A DNA stretch of 11,165 nt from assembly GCA_030638985.1 (NCBI GenBank), contig DAOWDO010000089.1, positions 1 through 11,165 on the forward strand, given 5' to 3'. Made by a program: the position numbers and the translations under genes. The stretch comes from Dehalococcoidia bacterium. GTDB taxonomy: Bacteria; Chloroflexota; Dehalococcoidia; Dehalococcoidales; DAOWLH01. The notes below the pieces were generated by a model. It saw nothing but the letters and a program-made list of their open reading frames with translations. It ran no database searches and was not told the DNA's origin. The stretch's first letter is position 1, and the number at the start of each line of letters is the position of its first letter. Positions 1 to 5,928 of the stretch are shown here, one piece after another.

Positions 1-1098
1 CAGGTTGTCGGCTGGCTGTCCTGGCTCTTTCTGTCCTACCTGCTGCTGATAGTGGGTGGTTTTGCCGCCCTGCGCCTGTCCCACATCGATGTTGGCTCAT
101 TTAGCCCCCTCCTGATAGGACTTTACTATGCCACCCTGGCCTTCATCCTGTGGCTCATCAGCCGTCGCCAGCGGCAGAGCGCCCTCATGGCCGAACCCGC
201 AAGGGCAGCAAGGTCTGGCATGAGTAAAACAGGCGGGTTTTTACCCCAACTGCCCAAAAAGCGGCTCCTGCTGCCGCTGGTGGCGGTGGTCATCCTGGCG
301 TCAGTAGCAGTGGCCAACCTGCCGGACAAGAAGCTCCACATCAGCTTCCTGGATGTCGGCCAGGGAGACGCCATCCTTATCCAGAGGGGAACGCAGCAGG
401 TTCTGATTGACGGCGGCCCCAGTCCCCAGGCGATGACTCTGGAGCTGGGCAGCCGGCTGCCCTTCTGGGACAGAACCATCGAGCTGGTCATTATGACCCA
501 CCCCCACGCCGACCACATTACCGGCCTTGTCGAGGTGCTGGACAAGTACCGGGTGGAGCAGGTGCTTTACCCCGCCGTGGACTATGATGCGCCCATTTAC
601 CACCAGTGGCTCCGTCTTCTTGAGCAAAAGGATATCAATGGAGTTTCAGCACAAGCCGGGCAGAGGATCGACCTGGGCGGGGTGATAATTGAGGTGCTGA
701 ACCCACCAAAAGAACTCTTACAGGGCACCGAGTCGGATATAGACAACAACGGCATTGTCCTGCGCCTGGTCATAGATGAGGTTAGCTTCCTTTTGATGTC
801 GGATATGATGTGGCAGGGAGAGCTTGAACTCATCAGCCAGCGGGCCATCCCGGAGAGCACAGTCCTCAAGGTGGGCCACCACGGCTCGGACACCTCCACC
901 ACCCACCAGCTCCTGGCCATAGTCAATCCCAGAGTGGCGGTCATCTCCGCCGACCCGCAAGCCTACGGCCACCCCGACCCCGATATTCTAGCCCGGCTTG
1001 GAGAAGAGCTAGGCTCAGAGAACATCTACCGCACCGACCTTATGGGCACCATAGAGTTTATCACCGACGGCAAGAAGCTGTGGCTCAACGAGGGGTAG
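1..1098 (+). CDS. comEC: ComEC/Rec2 family DNA-uptake protein, C-terminal part (5' end outside window)
   Basis: The reading frame is open from base 1, so only about 365 C-terminal residues are visible; a GTG at 52 is internal, not the start. It begins with hydrophobic helices (about bases 13-75 and 106-165), then a basic linker and a further helix at about 262-325. A metallo-beta-lactamase fold follows: FLDVGQGDA near 346-372, the metal-binding THPHADH motif at 496-516, and VGHHGSD near 871-891. In this family the N-terminal membrane part forms the channel that passes single-stranded DNA into the cytoplasm during transformation, and the C-terminal domain is proposed to degrade the non-transported strand. 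The helix-helix-MBL order is the normal ComEC C-terminus. A free-standing MBL protein is less likely because the frame continues upstream through membrane sequence. Two small genes converge just downstream, with no convincing terminator at 1099-1150. Confidence 0.88.
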   Translation, partial: QVVGWLSWLFLSYLLLIVGGFAALRLSHIDVGSFSPLLIGLYYATLAFILWLISRRQRQSALMAEPARAARSGMSKTGGFLPQLPKKRLLLPLVAVVILASVAVANLPDKKLHISFLDVGQGDAILIQRGTQQVLIDGGPSPQAMTLELGSRLPFWDRTIELVIMTHPHADHITGLVEVLDKYRVEQVLYPAVDYDAPIYHQWLRLLEQKDINGVSAQAGQRIDLGGVIIEVLNPPKELLQGTESDIDNNGIVLRLVIDEVSFLLMSDMMWQGELELISQRAIPESTVLKVGHHGSDTSTTHQLLAIVNPRVAVISADPQAYGHPDPDILARLGEELGSENIYRTDLMGTIEFITDGKKLWLNEG

Positions 1099-1150
1099 CT
1101 AAAAAGCTTTTTCTAATATAAACTGGGGGAATTTAAAGGGGGGTATTCCA

Positions 1151-1351
1151 ATGCCTGTTATCGACTTTTACTTCAGCGGCTTCTTCGGCATCACTTTCTT
1201 TCTCTTCAGCCTGGCTCTCTATTTTCTGCCGACAATAATTGCCATAGCCAGAAAACAGCCCAATGCCCTGGCCATCTTTGTGCTAAACTTCTTCCTGGGC
1301 TGGACCTTCATCGGCTGGGTGGTGGCGCTGGTGTGGTCGGTAAAGAAATAG
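1151..1351 (+). CDS. Superinfection immunity family small membrane protein
   Basis: This 66-residue protein has two hydrophobic helices (about residues 8-32 and 41-62) separated by a short basic loop, IARKQPNA. The second helix reads LNFFLGWTFIGWVVALVW, the hallmark of the small family named after phage T4 Imm (Imm_superinfect). Chromosomal members are common in bacteria and mostly uncharacterised, so the phage-immunity name is only a family label. The ATG at 1151 is preceded by a strong purine tract (AAAGGGGGG, about 7 bases upstream), which supports the start. It lies 52 bases after the comEC homologue on the same strand and converges with the nitroreductase gene, with only 4 bases between the stop codons. 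The function here is unknown. Confidence 0.75.
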   Translation: MPVIDFYFSGFFGITFFLFSLALYFLPTIIAIARKQPNALAIFVLNFFLGWTFIGWVVALVWSVKK

Positions 1352-1355
1352 GAAG

Positions 1356-1916
1356 TCATTCTGCCGCTCCCTCATAGCCATTAAACGAAGAAATCTTCTC
1401 CAGCGGCTCCCGGTCATGCCCCGGGCCGATATTCTGGCTATCGTAGTAACCAACGGCCAGCAAGACGTCTATCTTTTTATCCCGGGGAACACCTAAAACT
1501 GACTTGACGCCTTTTTCATTAAACCAGCCCAGCCAGCAGGTGCCCAGCCCCAGCTCCTCAGCCTGAAGGACAAAGTGCTCGCCGGCGATGCCGATATCTA
1601 TCAGGTAATAGCTGGTGCCCCTGATGAGGCCGCCTGCCCAGGTCAGGAACTTGCGTTTATCCGAGACGATGGCGACTATCACCGGCGCCTCCCTGGCGAA
1701 AGACATCACCGCATAAATACCGCCAAAAGCAGCCCGACACAGCCTCTCCTTCAGCTTGGGGTCATCGACAACAATGAACTTCCACGGCTGAGCATTGCAG
1801 GCCGATGGGGCCAGCCGGGCAGCCTCAAGGCACTTGATAATCTTGTCCCTCTCCACCGGCCGGCCCAGAAACCGCCGGATACTTCTCCTTTTTCTTATCA
1901 GGTCCAACAGGGCCAA
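1356..1916 (-). CDS. Nitroreductase family flavoprotein
   Basis: The 186-residue protein has the features of FMN-dependent nitroreductases: KRRSIRRF at residues 9-16 (phosphate-binding arginines), PSACNAQPWKF at 37-47 (usual form PSxxNxQPW), and GLGTCWLGWFNE at 123-134. Such enzymes use NAD(P)H to reduce nitro compounds, quinones or other electrophiles; the substrate cannot be inferred. The start is a TTG at 1916, preceded by AAGGGGGTG that overlaps the cbiO stop, so the gene is probably translationally linked as the last cistron of the metal-transport operon. A nitroreductase at this place might tempt one to call it BluB, the lower-ligand enzyme of cobalamin synthesis, but no BluB-specific motif is evident. 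The length is typical of the short single-domain members. Confidence 0.87.
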   Translation of the reverse strand: MALLDLIRKRRSIRRFLGRPVERDKIIKCLEAARLAPSACNAQPWKFIVVDDPKLKERLCRAAFGGIYAVMSFAREAPVIVAIVSDKRKFLTWAGGLIRGTSYYLIDIGIAGEHFVLQAEELGLGTCWLGWFNEKGVKSVLGVPRDKKIDVLLAVGYYDSQNIGPGHDREPLEKISSFNGYEGAAE

Positions 1917-1920
1917 GGTG

Positions 1921-2661
1921 TCACCCCCTTCGTTTCAGCTTCAAATCCGCCCCATCCGGGGCCAAGCCGTGGGCGGCCAGCAGCCGCTTATCGGCCAGAA
2001 TATCACCCGTTCCACCATCAGCCACCACTCTGCCCTGGTCGAGAATAACCACCCGCCGGCATAGAGCCCCCACCAGCTCCAGGTCATGGGTAACTATTAT
2101 CTTGGTGCCGGCCATACGTTCGAGGACACCAATAAAAGACCACTTGCCCCGGGGGTCGAGGTTGCTGGTGGGCTCATCTATTACCAGGATTTCAGGGGAC
2201 ATGGACAGCACCGTAGCCAGGGCAATCCGCTTCTTTTCACCGAAACTGAGGTGGTGGGGCGAGCGCTTCTCGTAGCCACTCATGCCGACCAAACCCAAGG
2301 CCCTGGTTACCGCTTGACGGACCTGGCCATCGCTTAAGCCCATGTTAATCGGCCCGAAGGCGACATCGTCAAAGACGGTGGGTGAGAACAGCTGGTCGTC
2401 CGGGTTTTGAAACACCAGTCCCACCCGGCTCCGGGCCCACTTGAGGTTACTTTCATCAATCGGGCTGCCCAGCAGGCTGACGGCGCCGTTGCTGCGGAGG
2501 ATGCCGTTCAGGTGAAGCAGTAGCGTTGACTTGCCGGCACCGTTGGGGCCGATCAGCGCCAGTGACTCTCCCCGGTATATGGCCAGATTGACATCGATAA
2601 GCGCCTGCTGCCCGTCAGGGTAGCTGAAGGACAGGTTCTTTACCGTGATTAACTCTTCCAC
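1921..2661 (-). CDS. cbiO: Cobalt/nickel ECF transporter ATPase CbiO
   Basis: This 246-residue ABC ATPase powers metal import by the CbiM/CbiQ membrane complex. All nucleotide-binding elements are visible: Walker A GPNGAGKST (residues 38-46), Q-loop FQNPDDQ (84-90), signature LSFGEKKR (138-145, the CbiO/EcfA version of LSGGQ), Walker B ILVIDEP (158-164) and the H-loop histidine at 192. The PDDQLF after the Q-loop is typical of ECF-type ATPases. The start is a GTG at 2661 with GGGAG 5 bases upstream; the nearby ATG at 2664-2666 is in another frame. Its start lies 9 bases beyond the cbiQ stop, and its stop overlaps the ribosome binding site of the nitroreductase gene. Only one ATPase gene is present, so a homodimer is expected. 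Confidence 0.94.
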   Translation of the reverse strand: MEELITVKNLSFSYPDGQQALIDVNLAIYRGESLALIGPNGAGKSTLLLHLNGILRSNGAVSLLGSPIDESNLKWARSRVGLVFQNPDDQLFSPTVFDDVAFGPINMGLSDGQVRQAVTRALGLVGMSGYEKRSPHHLSFGEKKRIALATVLSMSPEILVIDEPTSNLDPRGKWSFIGVLERMAGTKIIVTHDLELVGALCRRVVILDQGRVVADGGTGDILADKRLLAAHGLAPDGADLKLKRRG

Positions 2662-2670
2662 ACCATCTCC

Positions 2671-3447
2671 CTAGTAGAGCAGGTTAAACAGATTGATAGC
2701 AACCAGCGCCAGGGACAGGCCGGCAGCAAAGAGAGCATCCCGCCGGCCGAAGCGCAGGCGTTCCAGGGTGCGGCTGTGCCCGTCAAAACCTCGAGCCACC
2801 ATAGCGGCATAGACACGCTCCCCCCGCTCGTAGCTGCGGAGGAACAGGGTGCCGACCATGTTGCCCACTGTTTTAATCTGCCACCGCCACTTCCCGCCGA
2901 AGCTACGGCTGTCCCTGGCCTGCTTCATGCGCATCACCTCGTCCGTCAGAATAAAGATATAGCGGTACATAAAGGAAAGCAGCATGACCAAAACCCGGGG
3001 GAAGCGGAGCCTCTCCAGCCCCTCAAGCAGGCTGGCGAACCGGGTCGTCGCCGCCAGTATGCTCAGGCTGATAATGGACAACCACGCCCTGGCCAGGATA
3101 TTCCAAAAAATCTGAAGCCCGCTCTGGCTTACCGAAATATTCCACATCCCGATGTTATAGCTGCCGGCTACCTCTCCTCCCTTGAAGAAGGGAATAAGGA
3201 CGGCCACCAGCAGCACAAAGGGGACAATGACCAGCGAGCGCCTGAGAATATAGAGCGGAGGCACCCGTGAAAGGACAATAAGAACGGCCAGCAGAACGAG
3301 GTACATGCCATAGGCCGGCCAGCTATCAACCGGCGTCAGCACCACCGCGATGATGAAAGCCAGAGTCGCTACAAGCTTGCTGCGCGGGTCAAGCCGGTGC
3401 AGCGGGCTGTCCCGGTCGCTGTACTGGTCGAGAAAGCTGTGCTTCAC
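2671..3447 (-). CDS. cbiQ: Cobalt/nickel ECF transporter T-component CbiQ
   Basis: This 258-residue integral membrane protein has several hydrophobic helices (about residues 25-39, 45-60, 70-86, 118-135, 150-167 and 236-257). It carries the two cytoplasmic coupling-helix motifs of T-components, QARDSRSF (176-183) and MVARGFDG (216-223), whose arginines contact the ATPase. Its role is to couple CbiO ATP hydrolysis to metal capture by CbiM. The GTG start at 3447 directly follows the TAA stop of the PDGLE gene with no spacer, which implies translational coupling. The substrate could be Co2+ or Ni2+; the sequence of this subunit does not decide it. The length fits the family. Confidence 0.93.
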   Translation of the reverse strand: MKHSFLDQYSDRDSPLHRLDPRSKLVATLAFIIAVVLTPVDSWPAYGMYLVLLAVLIVLSRVPPLYILRRSLVIVPFVLLVAVLIPFFKGGEVAGSYNIGMWNISVSQSGLQIFWNILARAWLSIISLSILAATTRFASLLEGLERLRFPRVLVMLLSFMYRYIFILTDEVMRMKQARDSRSFGGKWRWQIKTVGNMVGTLFLRSYERGERVYAAMVARGFDGHSRTLERLRFGRRDALFAAGLSLALVAINLFNLLY

Positions 3448-3740
3448 TTAAAGCTCCGCTTGCTTCTTGCGTGATATTATTAACCTGGCCAGGCCGTAGG
3501 CGACACCGAAGAGAACAACGGTGCCCAGCCATCCGGCCAGCATTATAGCCAGTGTCTCGTTTTCAATTCCCGGGAAGAGATAGTCGGCTGCTAGAGAAAA
3601 GGGAGATTCCCGGGCAAGGCTGGAAAAGCCCTCGTCCTCGGCTACGCGCTCCAGACCGTCGGGCGAGAAGAGGCCAGAGGAGACACCGTGGCCAAGACCA
3701 GACAAAAAACAAGAGCCAGTAACCACCATTTTCTGTTCAT
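3448..3740 (-). CDS. PDGLE/CbiN-like small subunit of the cobalt/nickel transporter, with an apparent frameshift
   Basis: PDGLE-domain proteins are small two-helix subunits that work with CbiM, like CbiN or NikN. Two reading frames together make one such protein. From the ATG at 3740, with TAGGAG 7 bases upstream overlapping the cbiM stop, the frame reads MNRKWWLLALVFCLVLATV and then SPLASS: a typical N-terminal helix. It then runs to a stop at 3642. The -1 frame carries the rest from about 3666: SPDGLERVAEDEGF, a charged loop and a second helix (LAGWLGTVVLFGVAYGLA), ending in a TAA at 3448. Joining the frames near 3666 gives about 97 residues, the expected length. The open frame from an ATG at 3729 would give 93 residues but with an atypical, poorly hydrophobic N-terminus. 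No canonical slippery heptamer is seen, so a one-base deletion or a sequencing error is more likely than programmed frameshifting. Confidence 0.75.
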
Positions 3741-3749
3741 AGTTATCTC

Positions 3750-4388
3750 CTAAATCCTCTGCAAACTTAGCAGGTCAGCCCGGGTGGCCAGCACCAGGCT
3801 GAGAACGGCGGTGGTAACCAGCCCCTCCCCGATGCCGATGAACGCGTAGACACCGGCCATGGCCGGCAGCACCACCGCCAGCGGCGATGTGCCGGAGATG
3901 GCCAGCTCCAGGGCGCAGGCGATAGCCGCCAGGAAGACCGATCCCCAGGCGGCAACAAAGCCAGCGGTTAGCCTGGCCCGGCGGCTGTCACCCAGCAGAG
4001 AGCCGAGCAAGCGGTATAGCAGGTAAGCACCAAAGCTGGCGATAATGCCCATATTAAAGATATTTGCTCCCAGGGCCAGCAGGCCGCCGTCCTGAAAGAT
4101 GAGGCTCTGGGCAATGAGCACGACGCTCATGATAAGCACCGCCGCCCAGGGGCCGAGCAGTATCGCCGCCAGGGCGGCACCGATTATGTGGCCGGAAGTG
4201 CCACCGGCCACCGGAAAGTTGAGCATCTGGGCGGCAAAGATAAAGGCGGCCAGTATGCCCATCATCGGGATGTGCTTGTCGCCCAGCTTTTTGTTGGCCA
4301 CCCTAACCGCATTGGCGACGCCACCGGTAGAGATGACATAGGTGGTGGCCATAGTGGCCGCATTCAGGAAACCATCCGGAATATGCAT
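3750..4388 (-). CDS. cbiM: Cobalt/nickel ECF transporter substrate-binding subunit CbiM
   Basis: The 212-residue protein starts MHIPDGFL, the invariant N-terminus of CbiM/NikM, in which the amino group and His2 help bind the metal. This fixes the start at the ATG at 4388; the same frame is open to 4460, but that extension is spurious. Further family motifs are NFPVAGGTSGHIIGA (about 57-71), FQDGGLLALGANIFNMG (about 97-113) and IGEGLVTT near the C-terminus. Hydrophobic helices fill the rest. It captures Co2+ or Ni2+ at the outer face and passes it through the membrane. The stop overlaps the ribosome binding site of the next gene. A perfect inverted repeat with TGCAA half-sites lies 30-47 bases upstream of the start, suggesting control by the Fur-family protein encoded just before it. 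Confidence 0.95.
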   Translation of the reverse strand: MHIPDGFLNAATMATTYVISTGGVANAVRVANKKLGDKHIPMMGILAAFIFAAQMLNFPVAGGTSGHIIGAALAAILLGPWAAVLIMSVVLIAQSLIFQDGGLLALGANIFNMGIIASFGAYLLYRLLGSLLGDSRRARLTAGFVAAWGSVFLAAIACALELAISGTSPLAVVLPAMAGVYAFIGIGEGLVTTAVLSLVLATRADLLSLQRI

Positions 4389-4417
4389 CGTCTTCTCTCT
4401 TTTCGCATTCTCAGGCA

Positions 4418-4435
4418 ACTGCAACCATTTGCAGT
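4418..4435. promoter_or_regulatory. Inverted repeat ACTGCAA-N4-TTGCAGT before cbiM, candidate Fur-family operator
   Basis: The two 7-base arms at 4418-4424 and 4429-4435 are perfectly complementary, separated by 4 bases. The repeat lies between the fur-family stop and the cbiM start, where a metal-responsive repressor would bind. The TGCAA/TTGCA half-sites recur over the promoter of the neighbouring Fur-family gene. They resemble the published nickel-responsive Nur box (TTGCAA-N5-TTGCAA), but the spacer here is 4, not 5. No strong promoter hexamers are evident, so the target promoter is not defined. Confidence 0.5.
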
Positions 4436-4450
4436 AACGTCTTAAAAAAA

Positions 4451-4870
4451 TTACCGGCACCGGCGGCAGCGGCCGAAGAGAGCCAGGTGCTTCAGGTCGG
4501 CGTCAAACTGGTACTTCCTGGACAGGCTTTCCTTGAGCGACGCCAGCACAGACTCATCAAGATCAATAATCTGTCCACAGTTCTGGCAGACAAGGTGGTG
4601 GTGGTGTCCCTTCTTGATGCTGTGGTAGCGTACCCGGCCATCGCCCATGTCCGTTTCCGTCACCAGACCCAGCTCCTTGAGCAGCTCAAGGGTGCGATAA
4701 ACGGTGGATATGTTCAGGTGCGGATAGCGGGCACACACCCTGGTGTATATTTCCTCGGCGCTGATGTGGTCATCGGCGGCCTCAACCGCCTCCAGTATCA
4801 TAATCCGCTGCGGTGTAAGCCGGTAGCCCCGCCTGCCCAGCCTGGTGATTATGTCTCCCGCCTGGCTCAT
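4451..4870 (-). CDS. Fur-family metal-responsive transcriptional regulator
   Basis: The 139-residue protein has the Fur architecture: a winged helix (RLTPQRIMILEAV, HISAEEIYTRV, ISTVYRTLELLKELGLV at about 54-70), then a dimerisation and metal domain. The metal domain has a histidine cluster at 89-92 and two CxxC pairs (C95/C98 and C135/C138) that form the structural zinc site. The family includes iron, zinc, peroxide and nickel sensors. Location before a cobalt/nickel transporter and Nur-like half-sites make a nickel (Nur-type) or cobalt sensor the best guess, but this is inference. The start is taken as the ATG at 4870, because residues before it (frame open to 4924) do not match the family and overlap the promoter. 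There is no clear Shine-Dalgarno sequence; the predicted promoter lies so close that the mRNA may be nearly leaderless. Confidence 0.92.
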   Translation of the reverse strand: MSQAGDIITRLGRRGYRLTPQRIMILEAVEAADDHISAEEIYTRVCARYPHLNISTVYRTLELLKELGLVTETDMGDGRVRYHSIKKGHHHHLVCQNCGQIIDLDESVLASLKESLSRKYQFDADLKHLALFGRCRRCR

Positions 4871-4879
4871 AGTGCTATT

Positions 4880-4908
4880 ATTGTAGTAGAAAATAATTGC
4901 AAGTGCAA
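4880..4908 (-). promoter_or_regulatory. Predicted sigma-70-type promoter of the Fur-family gene
   Basis: On the minus strand, TTGCAC (4908-4903) and TACAAT (4885-4880) are separated by 17 bases. The second matches the -10 consensus at five of six positions. Transcription would start about 3-5 bases before the ATG at 4870, consistent with the missing ribosome binding site. The spacer and -35 contain TTGCA repeats, so a bound regulator would block the promoter. Confidence 0.55.
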
Positions 4909-4929
4909 GTCTTTGTAGCTGCAATTATT
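4892..4929. repeat. 10-bp inverted repeat AATAATTGCA / TGCAATTATT over the fur promoter and the dtd stop
   Basis: The arms at 4892-4901 and 4920-4929 are perfect reverse complements 18 bases apart. They span the -35 region of the Fur-family gene and the stop codon of dtd. A further TGCAA lies between them at 4904-4908. This could be a composite autoregulatory operator, or on the RNA level a weak hairpin at the 3' end of the dtd transcript. Confidence 0.5.
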
Positions 4930-5392
4930 CTCGTGTTTGTGTGCCCGCCTTCTCCCGGCTGTCCAGAAGGATGGTCACCGGGCCGTCATTATGGATATCG
5001 ACCTGCATATACTGTCCAAAGCGCCCGGTAGCTACCGCAAGTCCGGTAGCCCGTGCCTGCTCCACGAACAGGTCGAACAGCCTCTCGGCCTCCTCCGGAG
5101 CCGCCGCCCCGGTGAAGCTGGGCCGCCGCCCTTTCCGGGTGTCGGCCAGCAGGGTAAACTGGCTCACCAGCAGCAGCTCACCGCCGGTTTCCAGGGCGGA
5201 AAGGTTAAACCTGCCGGCTTCATCGGCAAAGATGCGCAGATTGACCATCTTGGGCACCAGGTAATCAATATCGCCTTCGGTATCGCCGGCCGCCACCCCG
5301 ACAAAGACCACCAGCCCGCGGCCAATACGGCCCACTTCCCGGCCGGCGATACTGACCGCAGCCCCGCTTACTCTCTGGACCAGTGCTTTCAC
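4925..5392 (-). CDS. dtd: D-aminoacyl-tRNA deacylase
   Basis: The 155-residue protein is a full-length DTD, the cytoplasmic editing enzyme that hydrolyses D-amino acids (and glycine) mischarged on tRNAs. Both active-site motifs are present: SQFTLLADT (residues 77-85) and NDGPVT (135-140, containing the GPVT that forms the chiral proofreading site with the cross-subunit Gly-Pro). The N-terminus MKALVQRVSGAAVS is typical. The start is a GTG at 5392 with GGAAG about 8 bases upstream; the TAA stop lies inside the inverted repeat upstream of the Fur-family gene, 54 bases before that start. It has its own predicted promoter and is probably not functionally tied to metal transport. Confidence 0.95.
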   Translation of the reverse strand: MKALVQRVSGAAVSIAGREVGRIGRGLVVFVGVAAGDTEGDIDYLVPKMVNLRIFADEAGRFNLSALETGGELLLVSQFTLLADTRKGRRPSFTGAAAPEEAERLFDLFVEQARATGLAVATGRFGQYMQVDIHNDGPVTILLDSREKAGTQTRE

Positions 5393-5419
5393 CCGTGCTT
5401 CCTTCCAGACTTTGCCCAG

Positions 5420-5448
5420 ATTTTAGCCCAATGGCACTGCCAGGGCAA
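5420..5448 (-). promoter_or_regulatory. Predicted promoter of dtd
   Basis: On the minus strand, TTGCCC (5448-5443) and TAAAAT (5425-5420) are 17 bases apart. The -10 matches the consensus at five of six positions and the -35 at four. The predicted start lies about 20 bases before the GTG at 5392, leaving room for the ribosome binding site. Confidence 0.5.
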
Positions 5449-5538
5449 ATCAATGCCCGCCACCAAAAAGAAGTTAAATTTTTATTAAATAGCGAAAATT
5501 TACCGGTTAACCCCCTTACTAATGAGGGATAATTTAAC

Positions 5539-5567
5539 TGGACTTTCCACCCGGAAAGGTATAGAAT
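5539..5567 (+). promoter_or_regulatory. Predicted promoter of the SWIM-protein gene with an operator-like inverted repeat in the spacer
   Basis: TGGACT (5539-5544) and TAGAAT (5562-5567) are spaced by 17 bases, matching the consensus at four and five positions. A perfect inverted repeat CTTTCC-N4-GGAAAG (5543-5558) overlaps the -35 and fills the spacer, the classical place for a repressor to act. Transcription would start near 5574, giving a leader of about 80 bases. Confidence 0.42.
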
Positions 5568-5609
5568 TTCATTGTGGCAGTTATGGATTCCCGACACGGA
5601 AAAGAGAAG

Positions 5610-5637
5610 GGCACTGGGCTTATAGCCGGTGCCTTTT
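5610..5637 (+). terminator. Leader hairpin followed by TTTT, possible attenuator before the SWIM-protein gene
   Basis: GGCACTGG at 5610-5617 pairs with CCGGTGCC at 5626-5633 (one T-G wobble) around an 8-base loop, and TTTT follows at 5634-5637. It sits between the predicted promoter and the AAGGAGG at 5644-5650. It could act as a weak intrinsic terminator or attenuator, or protect the transcript. The T tract is short, so termination is not certain. Confidence 0.4.
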
Positions 5638-5656
5638 ACACTTAAGGAGGTATGAC

Positions 5657-5911
5657 ATGCAGTCAAGTCTGATCGGCAAAATCGAGAAAGCCAAGCGTTA
5701 TGCCCAGGAAACAGACCGCATCACCTTTACCGGGTTCTCAGTGAAATTCCGTGGCAGGAACGATTGCCATACCACCGGATACAGGGACAGCCAGTGGCGC
5801 TGCACCTGTGACTTCTTTTCTAACTGGGGGCTGTGCAGTCATACCATGGCCCTGGAGAAGATTCTGGGCAACATGCTGCCCGAGGAAGCCCTGACCACCA
5901 AATTTGAATAG
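5657..5911 (+). CDS. Small SWIM-type zinc-finger protein
   Basis: The 84-residue protein contains CTCDFFSNWGLCSH (about residues 54-67), a CxCx8CxH zinc ligand set that matches the SWIM finger. This fold is found with ATPases, transposases and plant transcription factors, where it binds DNA or protein. Here it is almost the whole protein, preceded by a basic start (IGKIEKAKRYAQ) and a beta-rich stretch (RITFTGFSVKFRG). The frame is open upstream to 5522, but the ATG at 5657 with a near-perfect AAGGAGG 6 bases before it is the clear start. It is a single gene flanked by genes on the other strand. Its targets are unknown; a regulatory or nucleic-acid-binding role is the family expectation, not shown here. 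Confidence 0.8.
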   Translation: MQSSLIGKIEKAKRYAQETDRITFTGFSVKFRGRNDCHTTGYRDSQWRCTCDFFSNWGLCSHTMALEKILGNMLPEEALTTKFE

Positions 5912-5928
5912 CTCCGGGCTAAACTGAA

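Noticed and set aside
126..972. Several minus-strand open frames within comEC
   Set aside because: They are antisense shadows in GC-rich coding sequence, without ribosome binding sites or family similarity.
1099..1125. AAAAAGCTTTTT palindrome after comEC as a terminator, and TATAAA as a promoter for the small membrane protein
   Set aside because: The palindrome has no loop and is AT-rich. The TATAAA has no -35 match at suitable spacing.
4441..4475. Possible terminator at the 3' end of the Fur-family gene (T7 after GC-rich sequence on the minus strand)
   Set aside because: The GC-rich stretch offers only 4-base stems with poor geometry next to the T run, so a functional terminator is not convincing.
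5265..5666. Minus-strand open frame opposite the SWIM promoter region
   Set aside because: It overlaps dtd in another frame, has no recognisable domain, and covers clear regulatory sequence of the plus-strand gene.
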